The notes below the pieces were generated by a model. That model ran no database searches. It saw nothing but the letters and a program-made list of their open reading frames with translations, and was not told where the DNA came from. Below, one piece after another: positions 47,832-57,337 of a DNA stretch of 64,000 nucleotides (within the stretch, counting starts at the first letter, position 1; each line of letters opens with the position of its first letter). The position numbers and the translations under genes were made by a program. This stretch comes from Herminiimonas arsenicoxydans (GTDB taxonomy: Bacteria > Pseudomonadota > Gammaproteobacteria > Burkholderiales > Burkholderiaceae_D), in assembly GCA_000026125.1 (NCBI GenBank), contig CU207211.1:1054001-1118000 (forward strand), read 5' to 3'.

Positions 47832-49475
47832 TTACATTTTTTCCCGGGCGCGTGCAATCAAGCCATTGGTCGAACTGTCATGTTGCGCCGGTCTGGCCTG
47901 TTCCGCCAGTTCCTGCGCGATGTTTTTTGCCAGCAGCTTGCCCAGTTCCACGCCCCATTGATCGAAACTGTTAATGCCCCAGATCACGCCTTGTACAAAC
48001 ACCTTGTGTTCATACAGGGCGATTAACGCACCAAGTGTGCCCGGGGTTAACGCATCCATCAAAATAGTGTTGCTGGGACGGTTGCCGGGGAAGCTGCGAT
48101 GCGGAATCAGTTTTTCGACTTCCTCAGGCGGCAAGCCCTGTCCCTGCAAGTCGGCGCGTACCTCATCCGCGTTCCTGCCGCGCATGAAGGCTTCCGATTG
48201 GGCAAAGCAGTTCGCCAGCAAAAGCAGTTGATGCGATTCCAGTGTGTGCGATGGTTGCAGAGCCGCGATGAAATCGACCACCGCCACATCGGTGCCCTGA
48301 TGCAGCAGCTGGAAATAGGCATGCTGGCCATTGGTGCCTACATCGCCCCAGATGACGGGGCAGGTTGCGACTTCTACCTTTGAACCATCGACCTTGATGC
48401 GCTTGCCGTTGCTTTCCATTTCCAGTTGCTGTAGGTAACCGGGAAACAGGCGCAAATCCTGGTGATACGGCGCGATTGAAATCGACGTGCTGCCGATGAA
48501 ATTGCGATTCCAGATACCTATCAGTGCCAGAATGACGGGCAGATTCTTTTCCAGCGGTGTGTGCTGGAAATGCTGATCCATTGCATGCGCACCGGCGAGA
48601 AATTCCCGGAAACGATCCATGCCGATGTACATCACCAGCGCCAGGCCGATCGCAGACCAGACCGAATAGCGTCCGCCTACCCAATCCCAGAACGGGAACA
48701 TGTTTTCCGCTGCTATGCCGAATTCGGTAACCAGATCCAGTTGCGTCGAGACGGCAACGAAATGTTTGGGCAACTGGCTGGCATTGGTACTGCGCAGCAA
48801 CCAGGCGCGCGCCGAGCGCGCATTCGTCATGGTTTCCGACGTGCCGAAGGTTTTCGAGGCAATGATAAAAAGAGTCGTGGCAGGATCGATGCGTGGTAGC
48901 AGGGCATCGAGATCGTGGCCGTCCACATTGGAAACAAAATGCATGACCAGGCGCGGATGACCGAACGAACGCAGCGCCTGGCAAGTCATTTTCGGTCCCA
49001 GATATGAGCCGCCTATGCCGATATTGACGATGTCGGTAATTTCGCGCCCGTCGTAGCCGCGCCATGTACCCGAACGAACCCGTTCGGAAAACGCAGCCAT
49101 CCGGTCGAGTACGGCGTGTATGTCGGGAATGATGTCGTGGCCGTCGAGTGCCAGTTTGTCGCTGCGCGGCCTGCGCAAAGCGGTATGCAGTACGGCGCGA
49201 TGTTCGGTGCGATTGATTTGTTCGCCGGCAAACATCGCGTCGCGTTGCGCTTCCACCCGGGTTTCGCGCGCGAGTGCATGCAGCAGATCCATGGTCTGGT
49301 CGTTGACGATATTCTTCGAGTAATCGAAAAACAGGCCTGCGCCTTCAGTCGAGAGCTTGGTAAAGCGCGCAGGATCCTGGGCAAACAGATCGCGTACCTG
49401 CCAGTTTTTCGCTTCCGCGTGATGTTGTTGCAGCGCCTGAAAAGCAGGAGAGGCGATGAGAGAGGGAGTGCGCAT
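47832..49475 (-). CDS. pgi: Glucose-6-phosphate isomerase
   Basis: A 547-residue isomerase of fructose- and glucose-6-phosphate (E. coli 549). Key segments are NIGIGGSYLGPKM, the SKTFGTSETMTNARSAR phosphate loop, GGRYSVWSAIGLAL and the C-terminal GVIWGINSFDQWGVELGK. ATG at 49475 (MRTPSLIA) is preferred to a TTG two codons up. First gene of the leftward cluster; its upstream region holds a HexR-like palindrome. Confidence 0.97.
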   Translation of the reverse strand: MRTPSLIASPAFQALQQHHAEAKNWQVRDLFAQDPARFTKLSTEGAGLFFDYSKNIVNDQTMDLLHALARETRVEAQRDAMFAGEQINRTEHRAVLHTALRRPRSDKLALDGHDIIPDIHAVLDRMAAFSERVRSGTWRGYDGREITDIVNIGIGGSYLGPKMTCQALRSFGHPRLVMHFVSNVDGHDLDALLPRIDPATTLFIIASKTFGTSETMTNARSARAWLLRSTNASQLPKHFVAVSTQLDLVTEFGIAAENMFPFWDWVGGRYSVWSAIGLALVMYIGMDRFREFLAGAHAMDQHFQHTPLEKNLPVILALIGIWNRNFIGSTSISIAPYHQDLRLFPGYLQQLEMESNGKRIKVDGSKVEVATCPVIWGDVGTNGQHAYFQLLHQGTDVAVVDFIAALQPSHTLESHQLLLLANCFAQSEAFMRGRNADEVRADLQGQGLPPEEVEKLIPHRSFPGNRPSNTILMDALTPGTLGALIALYEHKVFVQGVIWGINSFDQWGVELGKLLAKNIAQELAEQARPAQHDSSTNGLIARAREKM

Positions 49476-49522
49476 GGGCAATATATGCGATAAAAGTTGG
49501 ATTTAACTATACATCAAATTAT

Positions 49523-49537
49523 GGTAATTTCACTACA
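49523..49537. promoter_or_regulatory. HexR-like operator upstream of pgi
   Basis: GGTAATTTCACTACA, a near-palindrome (GGTAAT with ACTACA around TTC). It matches the TGTAATTAAATTACA-type HexR site reported in gammaproteobacteria at 11 of 15 positions. It lies about 50 bp upstream of the pgi start. Confidence 0.55.
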
Positions 49538-49753
49538 AATATATTCCGCGCAGGCAAGGCGTCAAATCGAATGCGCATCGCTGCTTATCTGTAGCCAGCC
49601 TGTTACGGATGCGCCTGAGAGATGAAAGTTCAATCTGCCGGGACGATTTGTCCGGTTTGCAGGATAATGCTGCAAAAGTGAATTTCCTGCGGAATTGCGT
49701 GTCCTAGGTTTTCGTAGGAAAACCAAAAAAGATGATGGCTTGACACGATTTAT

Positions 49754-49768
49754 TGTAGTAAAATTTCA
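49754..49768. promoter_or_regulatory. HexR-like operator upstream of edd
   Basis: TGTAGTAAAATTTCA, matching the HexR consensus TGTAATTAAATTACA at 12 of 15 positions. It is 8 bp past a TTGACA at 49740-49745, where it would overlap the edd promoter -10 region and block it. Confidence 0.55.
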
Positions 49769-49790
49769 AAACTGTTTTCAAGGATTTCAT

Positions 49791-51704
49791 ATGCCGCTCA
49801 ATCCCGTCGTGTCTGCTGTCACCGAGCGGATCATGGAGCGCAGTCGCCCTTATCGCGCTGCTTACCTGAATCAATTGTCGGAATCCATACAGCAGGGTGT
49901 GCAGCGCAGCTCCTTGTCCTGTACCAATCTCGCACACGGATTTGCGGCTTTCCCGGCCAACGACAAACTGGTATTGAAGCAGCAGAAAAATCCCTCGGTT
50001 GCCATCATCTCGGCTTACAACGACATGCTGTCGGCGCATCAGCCTTATGAGCGCTTTCCGCGCATCATCAAGGATGCGGTGCGTGCAGCGGGCGGCGTGG
50101 CGCAATTTGCCGGCGGCGTACCCGCCATGTGCGACGGCATTACGCAAGGGCAGCCGGGCATGGAACTGTCGCTGTTCTCGCGCGATACGATCGCGATGTC
50201 GACCGCCATTGCGCTGTCGCACAATATGTTCGATGCGGCGGTCTTTCTTGGCATCTGCGACAAGATCGTGCCGGGTTTGCTGATCGGCGCCTTGCACTTC
50301 GGCCACCTGCCTGCGGTGTTCATCCCGGGCGGGCCGATGACAACCGGCATGTCCAATTCCGAAAAATCCAGAATCCGTCAGCTCTACGCGCAGGGCAAGA
50401 TCGATCGCGAAGCCTTGCTCGAAGCCGAATCCAAGTCTTATCACGATGCCGGCACCTGCACTTTTTACGGCACTGCCAACAGCAATCAGATGCTGATGGA
50501 AGTGATGGGCCTGCATCTGCCGGGCTCTGCATTCGTGACGCCGAATACGCCTTTGCGCGATGCCTTGACCGTACGGGCCGCCCAACGCGCAGTGGAAATC
50601 AGCGCGCAGGGACAAACCTTCACGCCGGTCGGTCGACTGGTCGACGAAAAAACCATCGTCAATGCCATCGTGGCGCTGCTGACTACCGGCGGATCGACCA
50701 ATCACACGATCCATCTGATTGCGATTGCCAAGGCGGCCGGCATTGTGATCGACTGGAACGATTTCGACCAATTGTCGGCAGTCGTGCCGCTGCTGACGCG
50801 CATTTATCCAAACGGCGAAGCCGACGTCAATCATTTCCATGCCGCTGGCGGCACCGGGTTCGTGATTCGCGAATTGCTGGATGCAGGATTGCTGCATGAC
50901 GATGTGACGACGATCCTGGGTGAAGGCTTGCGTGCGCATTGCGCCGAACCTTTTCTCGATGGCGATCAGGCAGTGTGGAAGCCGGCGCCGCACATCAGTG
51001 CCGACGAAAGCGTGTTGCGCCCGGCCGATCGGCCGTTTGCGCCGGATGGCGGCTTGCGTCTGCTGACCGGCAATCTCGGACGTGCGGTAATAAAAATTTC
51101 TGCGGTCAAGCCCGAGTATCACCGGGTCGAGGCGCCGGCAATTGTTTTCAAGTCGCAGGAAGAATTCATGCACGCCTATCAGGATGGAAAACTGAATCAG
51201 GATTTCGTTGCGGTCGTGCGCTTTCAGGGACCGAAGGCGAACGGCATGCCTGAATTGCATGCATTGACGCCTGCGCTCGGCAGCTTGCAGGATGCCGGTT
51301 TCCACGTCGCACTGGTGACCGACGGCCGCATGTCCGGCGCTTCCGGCAAGGTGCCGGCGGCCATTCACGTTTCGCCGGAAGTACTGGCCGGCGGCCCGCT
51401 GGGAAAGATACGCGATGGCGACATCATTCTGCTGGATGCCGAAGCGGGTATTTTGCAGGCCTTGGTCGATGCTGCCGAGTGGCAGCAACGGCCGCATGCA
51501 TCGGTGGATCGTTCCGCGAACGTGGTGGGCATGGGACGCGAACTGTTTGCCATGTTCCGCTCATCGGTCAGCATCGCCGAAGAAGGCGCAGCAACATTTG
51601 CCCTGCCGCGCCTGCTTGTGCCGACCGATATCGAGGTCAATCTGCCGAAAGGCGATGCTGAACCGTTCAGCGACGAAGACACCCACGTTCAACAATCGAT
51701 ATGA
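49791..51704 (+). CDS. edd: Phosphogluconate dehydratase
   Basis: A 637-residue IlvD/Edd [4Fe-4S] dehydratase making 2-keto-3-deoxy-6-phosphogluconate, the first Entner-Doudoroff enzyme (E. coli 603). Typical pieces are [63 protein letters not shown] and [21 protein letters not shown]. Start ATG with AAGGA six bases upstream; an open frame upstream (from 49695) has no similarity. eda follows after 10 bp. Confidence 0.96.
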   Translation: MPLNPVVSAVTERIMERSRPYRAAYLNQLSESIQQGVQRSSLSCTNLAHGFAAFPANDKLVLKQQKNPSVAIISAYNDMLSAHQPYERFPRIIKDAVRAAGGVAQFAGGVPAMCDGITQGQPGMELSLFSRDTIAMSTAIALSHNMFDAAVFLGICDKIVPGLLIGALHFGHLPAVFIPGGPMTTGMSNSEKSRIRQLYAQGKIDREALLEAESKSYHDAGTCTFYGTANSNQMLMEVMGLHLPGSAFVTPNTPLRDALTVRAAQRAVEISAQGQTFTPVGRLVDEKTIVNAIVALLTTGGSTNHTIHLIAIAKAAGIVIDWNDFDQLSAVVPLLTRIYPNGEADVNHFHAAGGTGFVIRELLDAGLLHDDVTTILGEGLRAHCAEPFLDGDQAVWKPAPHISADESVLRPADRPFAPDGGLRLLTGNLGRAVIKISAVKPEYHRVEAPAIVFKSQEEFMHAYQDGKLNQDFVAVVRFQGPKANGMPELHALTPALGSLQDAGFHVALVTDGRMSGASGKVPAAIHVSPEVLAGGPLGKIRDGDIILLDAEAGILQALVDAAEWQQRPHASVDRSANVVGMGRELFAMFRSSVSIAEEGAATFALPRLLVPTDIEVNLPKGDAEPFSDEDTHVQQSI

Positions 51705-51714
51705 ACAGCACAGA

Positions 51715-52347
51715 ATGAATAAGCCCATGAACCTGCTTGAAATTATGCGGTGCTCGCCGGTCATTCCGGTGATTGCTATTGATGATCTGTCGCATGCCGT
51801 ACCGTTGGCACGAGCGCTGGTGGCAGGCGGCATCCGCGTACTGGAAGTGACCTTGCGGACGCAATACGGCCTGGCCGCCATTCGTGAAATAGCGGAGCAG
51901 GTTCCTGAAGCGATACTCGGCGTCGGTACGCTGACGCGACATGAAGATTTCGCAGCGGCACGCGATGCCGGTGCCATCTTTGGCGTGTCGCCCGGCTTGA
52001 CGAAGGAGTTGATCGAAGGCGCACGTTCCAGCGGTTTGCCGCTGTTGCCGGGCGTGATGACGCCATCGGAAGTGATGAGGGCGCGCGAAGCGGGTTTTCG
52101 TCAGGTGAAGCTTTTCCCTGCAGTACCGGCTGGCGGCGTCGGCATGTTGAATGCGATTGCAGGTCCGCTGCCGGACATGCTGTTTTGTCCTACCGGCGGG
52201 ATTTCACAAGAGACTGCCGCGCAGTTCCTTGCCTGTAAAAATGTGGCATGCGTAGGTGGGTCGTGGTTGACGCCGAAGGATGCGCTGGCGGCAGGGGATT
52301 GGGCGCGGGTTACCGCTTTGGCCAAGGCGGCTTCGGCGCTCAGATAG
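51715..52347 (+). CDS. eda: 2-keto-3-deoxy-6-phosphogluconate aldolase
   Basis: A 210-residue KDPG aldolase, which cleaves KDPG to pyruvate and glyceraldehyde-3-phosphate. Lys132 in FRQVKLFPAVPAGG is the Schiff-base residue and Glu44 in VLEVTLRT the catalytic base. ATG at 51715, or 51727 four codons in. It begins 10 bp after edd, so it is in the same operon and probably translationally coupled. Confidence 0.96.
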   Translation: MNKPMNLLEIMRCSPVIPVIAIDDLSHAVPLARALVAGGIRVLEVTLRTQYGLAAIREIAEQVPEAILGVGTLTRHEDFAAARDAGAIFGVSPGLTKELIEGARSSGLPLLPGVMTPSEVMRAREAGFRQVKLFPAVPAGGVGMLNAIAGPLPDMLFCPTGGISQETAAQFLACKNVACVGGSWLTPKDALAAGDWARVTALAKAASALR

Positions 52348-52546
52348 TTTCTTGTTTGCCAATATTTCCTTTGGTCGTTGTGGCTGGCCAAACCAGTTCA
52401 GCAACTGCGTATTCGCGAAGAAAAACCAGCTTTCAGCATCGAATCCCCGTTAAATGCTGGCAAGCCTTCTGTCAGGCGCTGCCAGCCAGCCCCCGCAATG
52501 GTAGAATGTCAGGTTATCTAAATTCATATCCGCAAAGGCTTTATCA

Positions 52547-54148
52547 GTGCTTTCCACAGCTAATATCACGATGCAGTTCGGCCCCAAGCCGCTGTTTGAA
52601 AACATTTCCGTCAAATTTGGTGACGGCAACCGTTACGGCCTGATCGGTGCCAACGGTTGCGGCAAATCGACCTTCATGAAAATTCTCGGCGGCGATCTGG
52701 ACCCGTCGGCTGGCACCGTCATGCTCGATCCGAACGAGCGTCTGGGTAAATTGCGCCAGGATCAATTTGCATTTGAAGAAATGCGCGTGCTGGATGTCGT
52801 GATGATGGGCCATACGGAAATGTGGGCGGCGATGTCGGAGCGCGATGCGATTTACGCGAATCCGGAAGCGACTGACGACGATTACATGAAGGCGGCTGAT
52901 CTGGAAGCCAAGTTTGCCGAGTACGATGGTTACACCGCTGAGTCGCGTGCCGGCGAACTGTTGCTGGGTGCCGGCGTTGCCATCGATCTGCATCAGGGGC
53001 CGATGAGCAATGTCTCGCCAGGCTGGAAGCTGCGCGTATTGCTGGCGCAGGCGCTGTTCTCGAACCCGGACATACTGCTGCTCGACGAGCCGACCAACAA
53101 CCTGGATATCAATACGATCCGCTGGCTGGAAGATGTGCTCAACGAGCGCAACTCGACCATGATCATCATTTCACATGATCGCCATTTCCTGAATCAGGTC
53201 TGTACGCACGTCGCCGATATGGATTACGGCACGCTGAAGATTTATCCGGGCAACTACGACGACTACATGTTTGCTTCGACGCAGGCGCGCAATCAGCAAC
53301 TGGCGAACAATGCGAAAGCGAAAGACAAGGTTGCCGAGCTGCAGGAATTTGTCCGCCGCTTTGCCGCGAACAAATCCAAGGCACGTCAGGCGACGTCGCG
53401 CGCCAAGCAGATCGAAAAGATCAAGGTCGACGACATCAAGCCATCGTCGCGCGCTTATCCATTCGTGCGTTTTGACGGCGAGAAAAAACTGCATCGCCTG
53501 GCAGTGGAAGCGGAAACGATTTCAAAAGCATACGATCGCCAGCTGTTCAAGAACTTCAGCATCATGGTGGAAGCTGGTGAGCGCATCGCGATCATCGGCG
53601 CCAACGGTGCCGGTAAAACGACTTTGCTGCGCTGCATAGGCGGCGAGGAAATCACCGGACTGGCTGCGGATCAGGGGCGCGTCAAATGGGCCGAGAATGC
53701 CAATGTCGGCTACATGCCGCAAGATCCGACCGAGGATTTTGCCAGCGACAAGAATCTGACCGACTGGATGGGACAGTGGACGCAGGAAGGCGACGACGAT
53801 CAGGCAGTACGTTCGATACTCGGTCGCCTGCTGTTCGGTGGCGACGATGTGAAGAAATCGGTCAGGGTATTGTCCGGCGGTGAAAAAGGGCGCATGACCT
53901 ACGGCAAGCTGATGCTGGGCCGTCACAATGTGCTGCTGATGGATGAACCGACCAACCACATGGATATGGAGTCCATCGAATCGCTGAATATTGCGCTGGA
54001 AAAATATGCCGGTACGCTGATTTTCGTTTCGCATGACCGCGAATTCGTTTCTTCGCTGGCAACGCGCGTGCTGGAATTGAAAGATGGCGAAATCATCGAT
54101 TTCCAGGGTACGTACGAGGATTATCTGTCCAGCCAGGGTATCGAGTAA
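52547..54148 (+). CDS. ybiT: ABC-F family ATPase (YbiT-like)
   Basis: A 533-residue soluble ABC-F protein with two ATPase domains and no membrane segment. Walker A motifs are GANGCGKST and GANGAGKTT; signatures [13 protein letters not shown] and LSGGEKGRM; Walker [12 protein letters not shown] and [11 protein letters not shown]. The N-terminus [21 protein letters not shown] matches the YbiT branch. ABC-F proteins act on the ribosome; YbiT-type function is translational, not transport. GTG start. A terminator follows at 54160-54197. Confidence 0.95.
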   Translation: MLSTANITMQFGPKPLFENISVKFGDGNRYGLIGANGCGKSTFMKILGGDLDPSAGTVMLDPNERLGKLRQDQFAFEEMRVLDVVMMGHTEMWAAMSERDAIYANPEATDDDYMKAADLEAKFAEYDGYTAESRAGELLLGAGVAIDLHQGPMSNVSPGWKLRVLLAQALFSNPDILLLDEPTNNLDINTIRWLEDVLNERNSTMIIISHDRHFLNQVCTHVADMDYGTLKIYPGNYDDYMFASTQARNQQLANNAKAKDKVAELQEFVRRFAANKSKARQATSRAKQIEKIKVDDIKPSSRAYPFVRFDGEKKLHRLAVEAETISKAYDRQLFKNFSIMVEAGERIAIIGANGAGKTTLLRCIGGEEITGLAADQGRVKWAENANVGYMPQDPTEDFASDKNLTDWMGQWTQEGDDDQAVRSILGRLLFGGDDVKKSVRVLSGGEKGRMTYGKLMLGRHNVLLMDEPTNHMDMESIESLNIALEKYAGTLIFVSHDREFVSSLATRVLELKDGEIIDFQGTYEDYLSSQGIE

Positions 54149-54159
54149 TTGCTGTAAAT

Positions 54160-54197
54160 AAAAAGCGCGACGTGGAATATTCCCGTCGCGCTTTTTT
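54160..54197 (+). terminator. Rho-independent terminator
   Basis: AAAAAGCGCGACG (54160-54172) pairs with CGTCGCGCTTTTTT (54184-54197) with an 11-nt loop. It lies 12 bp past ybiT. Confidence 0.92.
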
Positions 54198-54345
54198 ACG
54201 CTTGGAATTTGACTTGCCCTTGTGCATCCATGACTCTGCCATCAGAGACAAATGACGCTACAATTTGCCTGAACCGTAATTACGAATTCACCGCTTAAAT
54301 TCATCGCATACACTTATGCGTCTTCAATACCGACATTGAGCAGCC

Positions 54346-55485
54346 ATGCAGACCCAGTTTATTAAAACAATTGAATTTGAACGTCCCGGGATGGAAAGCG
54401 GCAGCAGTTGCGTGGCCCACGCGTGGGCACGCACACCGGCGACGCCATCGCCAGAAGAAAAAATCGCCCTGAAGGACCGCATCAGACACTTGCTGAAAGA
54501 GCGCGAAGCCGTATTGGTGGCGCATTACTACGTCGATGCCGATCTGCAGGATCTGGCGGAAGAAACCGGCGGCTGCGTGTCCGATTCGCTGGAAATGGCA
54601 CGCTTCGGTCGCGATCATCCGGCCAAGACGCTGGTGGTAGCCGGCGTAAAGTTCATGGGTGAAACGGCGAAAATCCTGAGCCCTGAAAAAACCATTCTGA
54701 TGCCGGATCTGGACGCGACCTGTTCGCTGGATCTCGGTTGTCCAGTCGACGAGTTCCATGCTTTCTGCGATGCGCATCCTGATCGCGTGGTCGTCGTGTA
54801 TGCGAATACCAGCGCGGCAGTGAAGGCGCGCGCAGACTGGATGGTGACGTCATCCATCGGCTTGAAGATCGTCGAGCATCTGCATGTACAAGGCAAGAAA
54901 ATCCTGTGGGCGCCGGACAAGCATCTGGGCGGCTACATACAAAAACAGACTGGCGCCGATATGCTGCTGTGGCAGGGTTCCTGCCTGGTGCACGATGAAT
55001 TCAAGGCAGTGGAACTGGAGCTGCTGAAGAAGGAACATCCACTGGCGAAAGTGCTGGTGCATCCGGAATCGCCTGCTGCCGTCGTGGCGCTGGCCGATGC
55101 GGTCGGCTCGACTTCGCAACTGATCCATGCTGCGCAAACCATGGATGCGCCGGAATTCATCGTCGCTACCGACAACGGTATTTTGCACAAGATGAAAATG
55201 GCCGCGCCGGGCAAAATTTTCATCGATGCGCCGACTGCCGGCAATAGTGCGACCTGCAAAAGCTGTGCGCATTGCCCTTGGATGGCCATGAACGGTTTGC
55301 AGAATCTGCTGGACGTGCTGGAATCGGGCCGCAATGAAATTCACGTCGATCCGGAAATCGGTCGCAAGGCAACCGTTTGCATCGATCGCATGCTCGATTT
55401 CGCTGCCGCGCAAAAAGCCAATGTGCGTCCATCCAGCGATCTGGCAAAAGAACAAAAACTGTTTTCAGGAATAGGACCGGCATGA
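54346..55485 (+). CDS. nadA: Quinolinate synthase
   Basis: A 379-residue NadA that condenses iminoaspartate with dihydroxyacetone phosphate to quinolinate. Its [4Fe-4S] cysteines are in [21 protein letters not shown] and [13 protein letters not shown]. The N-terminal 40 residues (Ser/Ala/Pro-rich) precede homology. The last 4 bp overlap the nadC start (ATGA). nadB, which supplies iminoaspartate, is not in the window. Confidence 0.97.
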   Translation: MQTQFIKTIEFERPGMESGSSCVAHAWARTPATPSPEEKIALKDRIRHLLKEREAVLVAHYYVDADLQDLAEETGGCVSDSLEMARFGRDHPAKTLVVAGVKFMGETAKILSPEKTILMPDLDATCSLDLGCPVDEFHAFCDAHPDRVVVVYANTSAAVKARADWMVTSSIGLKIVEHLHVQGKKILWAPDKHLGGYIQKQTGADMLLWQGSCLVHDEFKAVELELLKKEHPLAKVLVHPESPAAVVALADAVGSTSQLIHAAQTMDAPEFIVATDNGILHKMKMAAPGKIFIDAPTAGNSATCKSCAHCPWMAMNGLQNLLDVLESGRNEIHVDPEIGRKATVCIDRMLDFAAAQKANVRPSSDLAKEQKLFSGIGPA

Positions 55486-56354
55486 GTCTGCTGCGTAATC
55501 CGTTTGCCCCTTTCGATGCTGCTTTGACGGCAGCGTTTGAAGACAATATTGTGACGGCGCTGGCTGAAGACGTCGGTAGCGGCGACGTCACCGGCAAGCT
55601 GGTGCCGGAACACGAAATCGTGCAAGCGCGCGTGATCGTGCGCGAAGCAGCCGTGTTGTGCGGTGCGCCGTGGTTTGAAGCAGTCATGAAACAGGTGGAT
55701 GCACGCATACGCATTGAGTGGCGTTATGCAGAAGGCGCCCTGATGCAGGCAGACAGCGAAGTGTGCGCCATCGAAGCGCCGGCACGCGCCTTGCTGACGG
55801 CTGAGCGTACCGCCCTGAATTTCCTGCAATTGCTGTCCGGGGTTGCCACGGCGACGCGCGCTTACGTCGAATTGATCGCCGGCACCAAGGCAGCCATTCT
55901 CGATACGCGCAAGACTTTGCCAGGTTTGCGTCTGGCGCAAAAATACGCAGTGCGCGTAGGCGGCGGCAAGAATCAGCGACTGGCACTGTATGATGGCATC
56001 CTGATCAAGGAAAATCATATTGCCGCGGCCGGCGGTGTGACGGCCGCCATGCAGGCTGCGCTTGCCTTGCAAGCGGGTGTAACGATACAGATAGAGGTGG
56101 AAAATCTGGCGCAGCTTGAAGCTGCTTTGGCGGCAGGTGCACAATCGGTGCTGCTGGACAATTTTTCATTGTCCGATATGCGGACGGCGGTTGTCTTGAC
56201 GAATGGTCGCGCCTTGCTCGAAGCGTCCGGCGGCGTGAATCGCGATTCGGTGCGCGCGATTGCGGAAACCGGCGTGGATCGCATCTCCATTGGCGGCTTG
56301 ACCAAGGATGTGAGGGCTACCGATTATTCCTTGCGCATTATCGAGAGTAAGTAG
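55482..56354 (+). CDS. nadC: Nicotinate-nucleotide pyrophosphorylase (carboxylating)
   Basis: A 290-residue quinolinate phosphoribosyltransferase that gives nicotinate mononucleotide and CO2. Motifs are [14 protein letters not shown], the [16 protein letters not shown] segment, [18 protein letters not shown] and [25 protein letters not shown]. Start is fixed by the ATGA overlap with nadA. Downstream hairpin at 56375-56395 is its terminator. Confidence 0.97.
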   Translation: MSLLRNPFAPFDAALTAAFEDNIVTALAEDVGSGDVTGKLVPEHEIVQARVIVREAAVLCGAPWFEAVMKQVDARIRIEWRYAEGALMQADSEVCAIEAPARALLTAERTALNFLQLLSGVATATRAYVELIAGTKAAILDTRKTLPGLRLAQKYAVRVGGGKNQRLALYDGILIKENHIAAAGGVTAAMQAALALQAGVTIQIEVENLAQLEAALAAGAQSVLLDNFSLSDMRTAVVLTNGRALLEASGGVNRDSVRAIAETGVDRISIGGLTKDVRATDYSLRIIESK

Positions 56355-56374
56355 GATGTGATGTTTTTGAAGAG

Positions 56375-56395
56375 GCCGCTTTGTGCGGCTTTTTT
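56375..56395 (+). terminator. Rho-independent terminator of nadA-nadC
   Basis: GCCGC (56375-56379) pairs with GCGGC (56385-56389), followed by T6 (56390-56395). It is about 20 bp past the nadC stop. The rest of 56396-56638 has no gene. Confidence 0.8.
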
Positions 56396-56552
56396 ATTTG
56401 TGGATTTTTTGTTTGCTGTCGTTGATGCTGGTATTTCTTCTGGCCGCTCAACTTGCAGGGATAGTCCAGCATGCCAAACCAGATCGAAGACGCGACAACC
56501 GAGTCATCCCGACATTCACATCTCACCGAACATCCCTGAAAGTACGGATATC

Positions 56553-56576
56553 TGCCTGCATTGCATAATGCAGGCA
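56553..56576. promoter_or_regulatory. Perfect 10-bp dyad upstream of rpiA
   Basis: TGCCTGCATT (56553-56562) and AATGCAGGCA (56567-56576) with a 4-nt loop. No T-run follows, so not a classic terminator. A TAAAAT about 10 bp to the right may be the rpiA -10. It could be an operator or leader structure. Confidence 0.4.
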
Positions 56577-56638
56577 AGTCATCCGGTAAAATAGCGCCCT
56601 AGGCTTCTTAATATCAACCACCAATTTCCGCATACGCC

Positions 56639-57310
56639 ATGACCCAAGATGAAATGAAACAAGCAGTTGCCCGCGCTGCAATCGAATATGTTGTTCCGGG
56701 TGAAATTATTGGGGTCGGTACCGGCTCTACTGCCAATTTTTTCATCGACGAACTGGGCAAAATCAAGGATCGCATCAAAGGCGCAGTCGCTTCATCGGAA
56801 GCGACCGCACAACGCCTGAAATCGCATGGCATTGCTGTTTTCGATCTGAACGAGATCGATGCCATGTCGGTATATATCGACGGTGCGGATGAAATCACTG
56901 CGCAAGGGGCAATGATCAAGGGCGGCGGCGCGGCACTGACGCGTGAAAAAATCGTTGCTTCTGTCGCCAAACAATTTGTTTGCATTGCCGATGGCTCGAA
57001 ACTGGTGGATCTGCTGGGCAATTTCCCCTTGCCGGTGGAAGTGATTCCGATGGCGCAAGCGGTGGTGGCGCGCAAGCTGGCGGCACTGGGCGGCGAACCG
57101 CGTCTGCGATTGAAGGATGGCAAGCCGCTGGTGACCGATAATGGCTGCTTCATCATTGATGTGCTGGGCTTGAAGATTCAAGATCCTGCCGAACTGGAAG
57201 CGCAGATCAACAATATCGTCGGGGTGGTAACGGTCGGCCTGTTTGCACGGCGCGGCGCCGATATTGCCTTGCTCGGCACGGCAGAAGGCGTCAAGCGTCT
57301 GACGTTCTAG
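56639..57310 (+). CDS. rpiA: Ribose-5-phosphate isomerase A
   Basis: A 223-residue RpiA, converting ribulose-5-phosphate and ribose-5-phosphate. Motifs are [54 protein letters not shown] and [11 protein letters not shown]. Standard length. It is monocistronic by layout; the next gene is convergent 27 bp away. Confidence 0.97.
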   Translation: MTQDEMKQAVARAAIEYVVPGEIIGVGTGSTANFFIDELGKIKDRIKGAVASSEATAQRLKSHGIAVFDLNEIDAMSVYIDGADEITAQGAMIKGGGAALTREKIVASVAKQFVCIADGSKLVDLLGNFPLPVEVIPMAQAVVARKLAALGGEPRLRLKDGKPLVTDNGCFIIDVLGLKIQDPAELEAQINNIVGVVTVGLFARRGADIALLGTAEGVKRLTF

Positions 57311-57337
57311 TCTGAACCCTCAAGCGCTGCTGCACGC

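Larger units (their letters stand above)
49476..49790. other. Divergent regulatory region of pgi and edd
   Basis: 315 bp between the pgi and edd start codons. It holds two HexR-like palindromes (annotated), a consensus TTGACA at 49740-49745 upstream of edd, and a small hairpin GGTTTTC (49707-49713) with GAAAACC (49718-49724). No other gene. Confidence 0.5.

Noticed and set aside
49707..49724. GGTTTTC/GAAAACC hairpin upstream of edd as terminator
   Set aside because: No T-run follows on either strand in the useful position, and no gene ends there.
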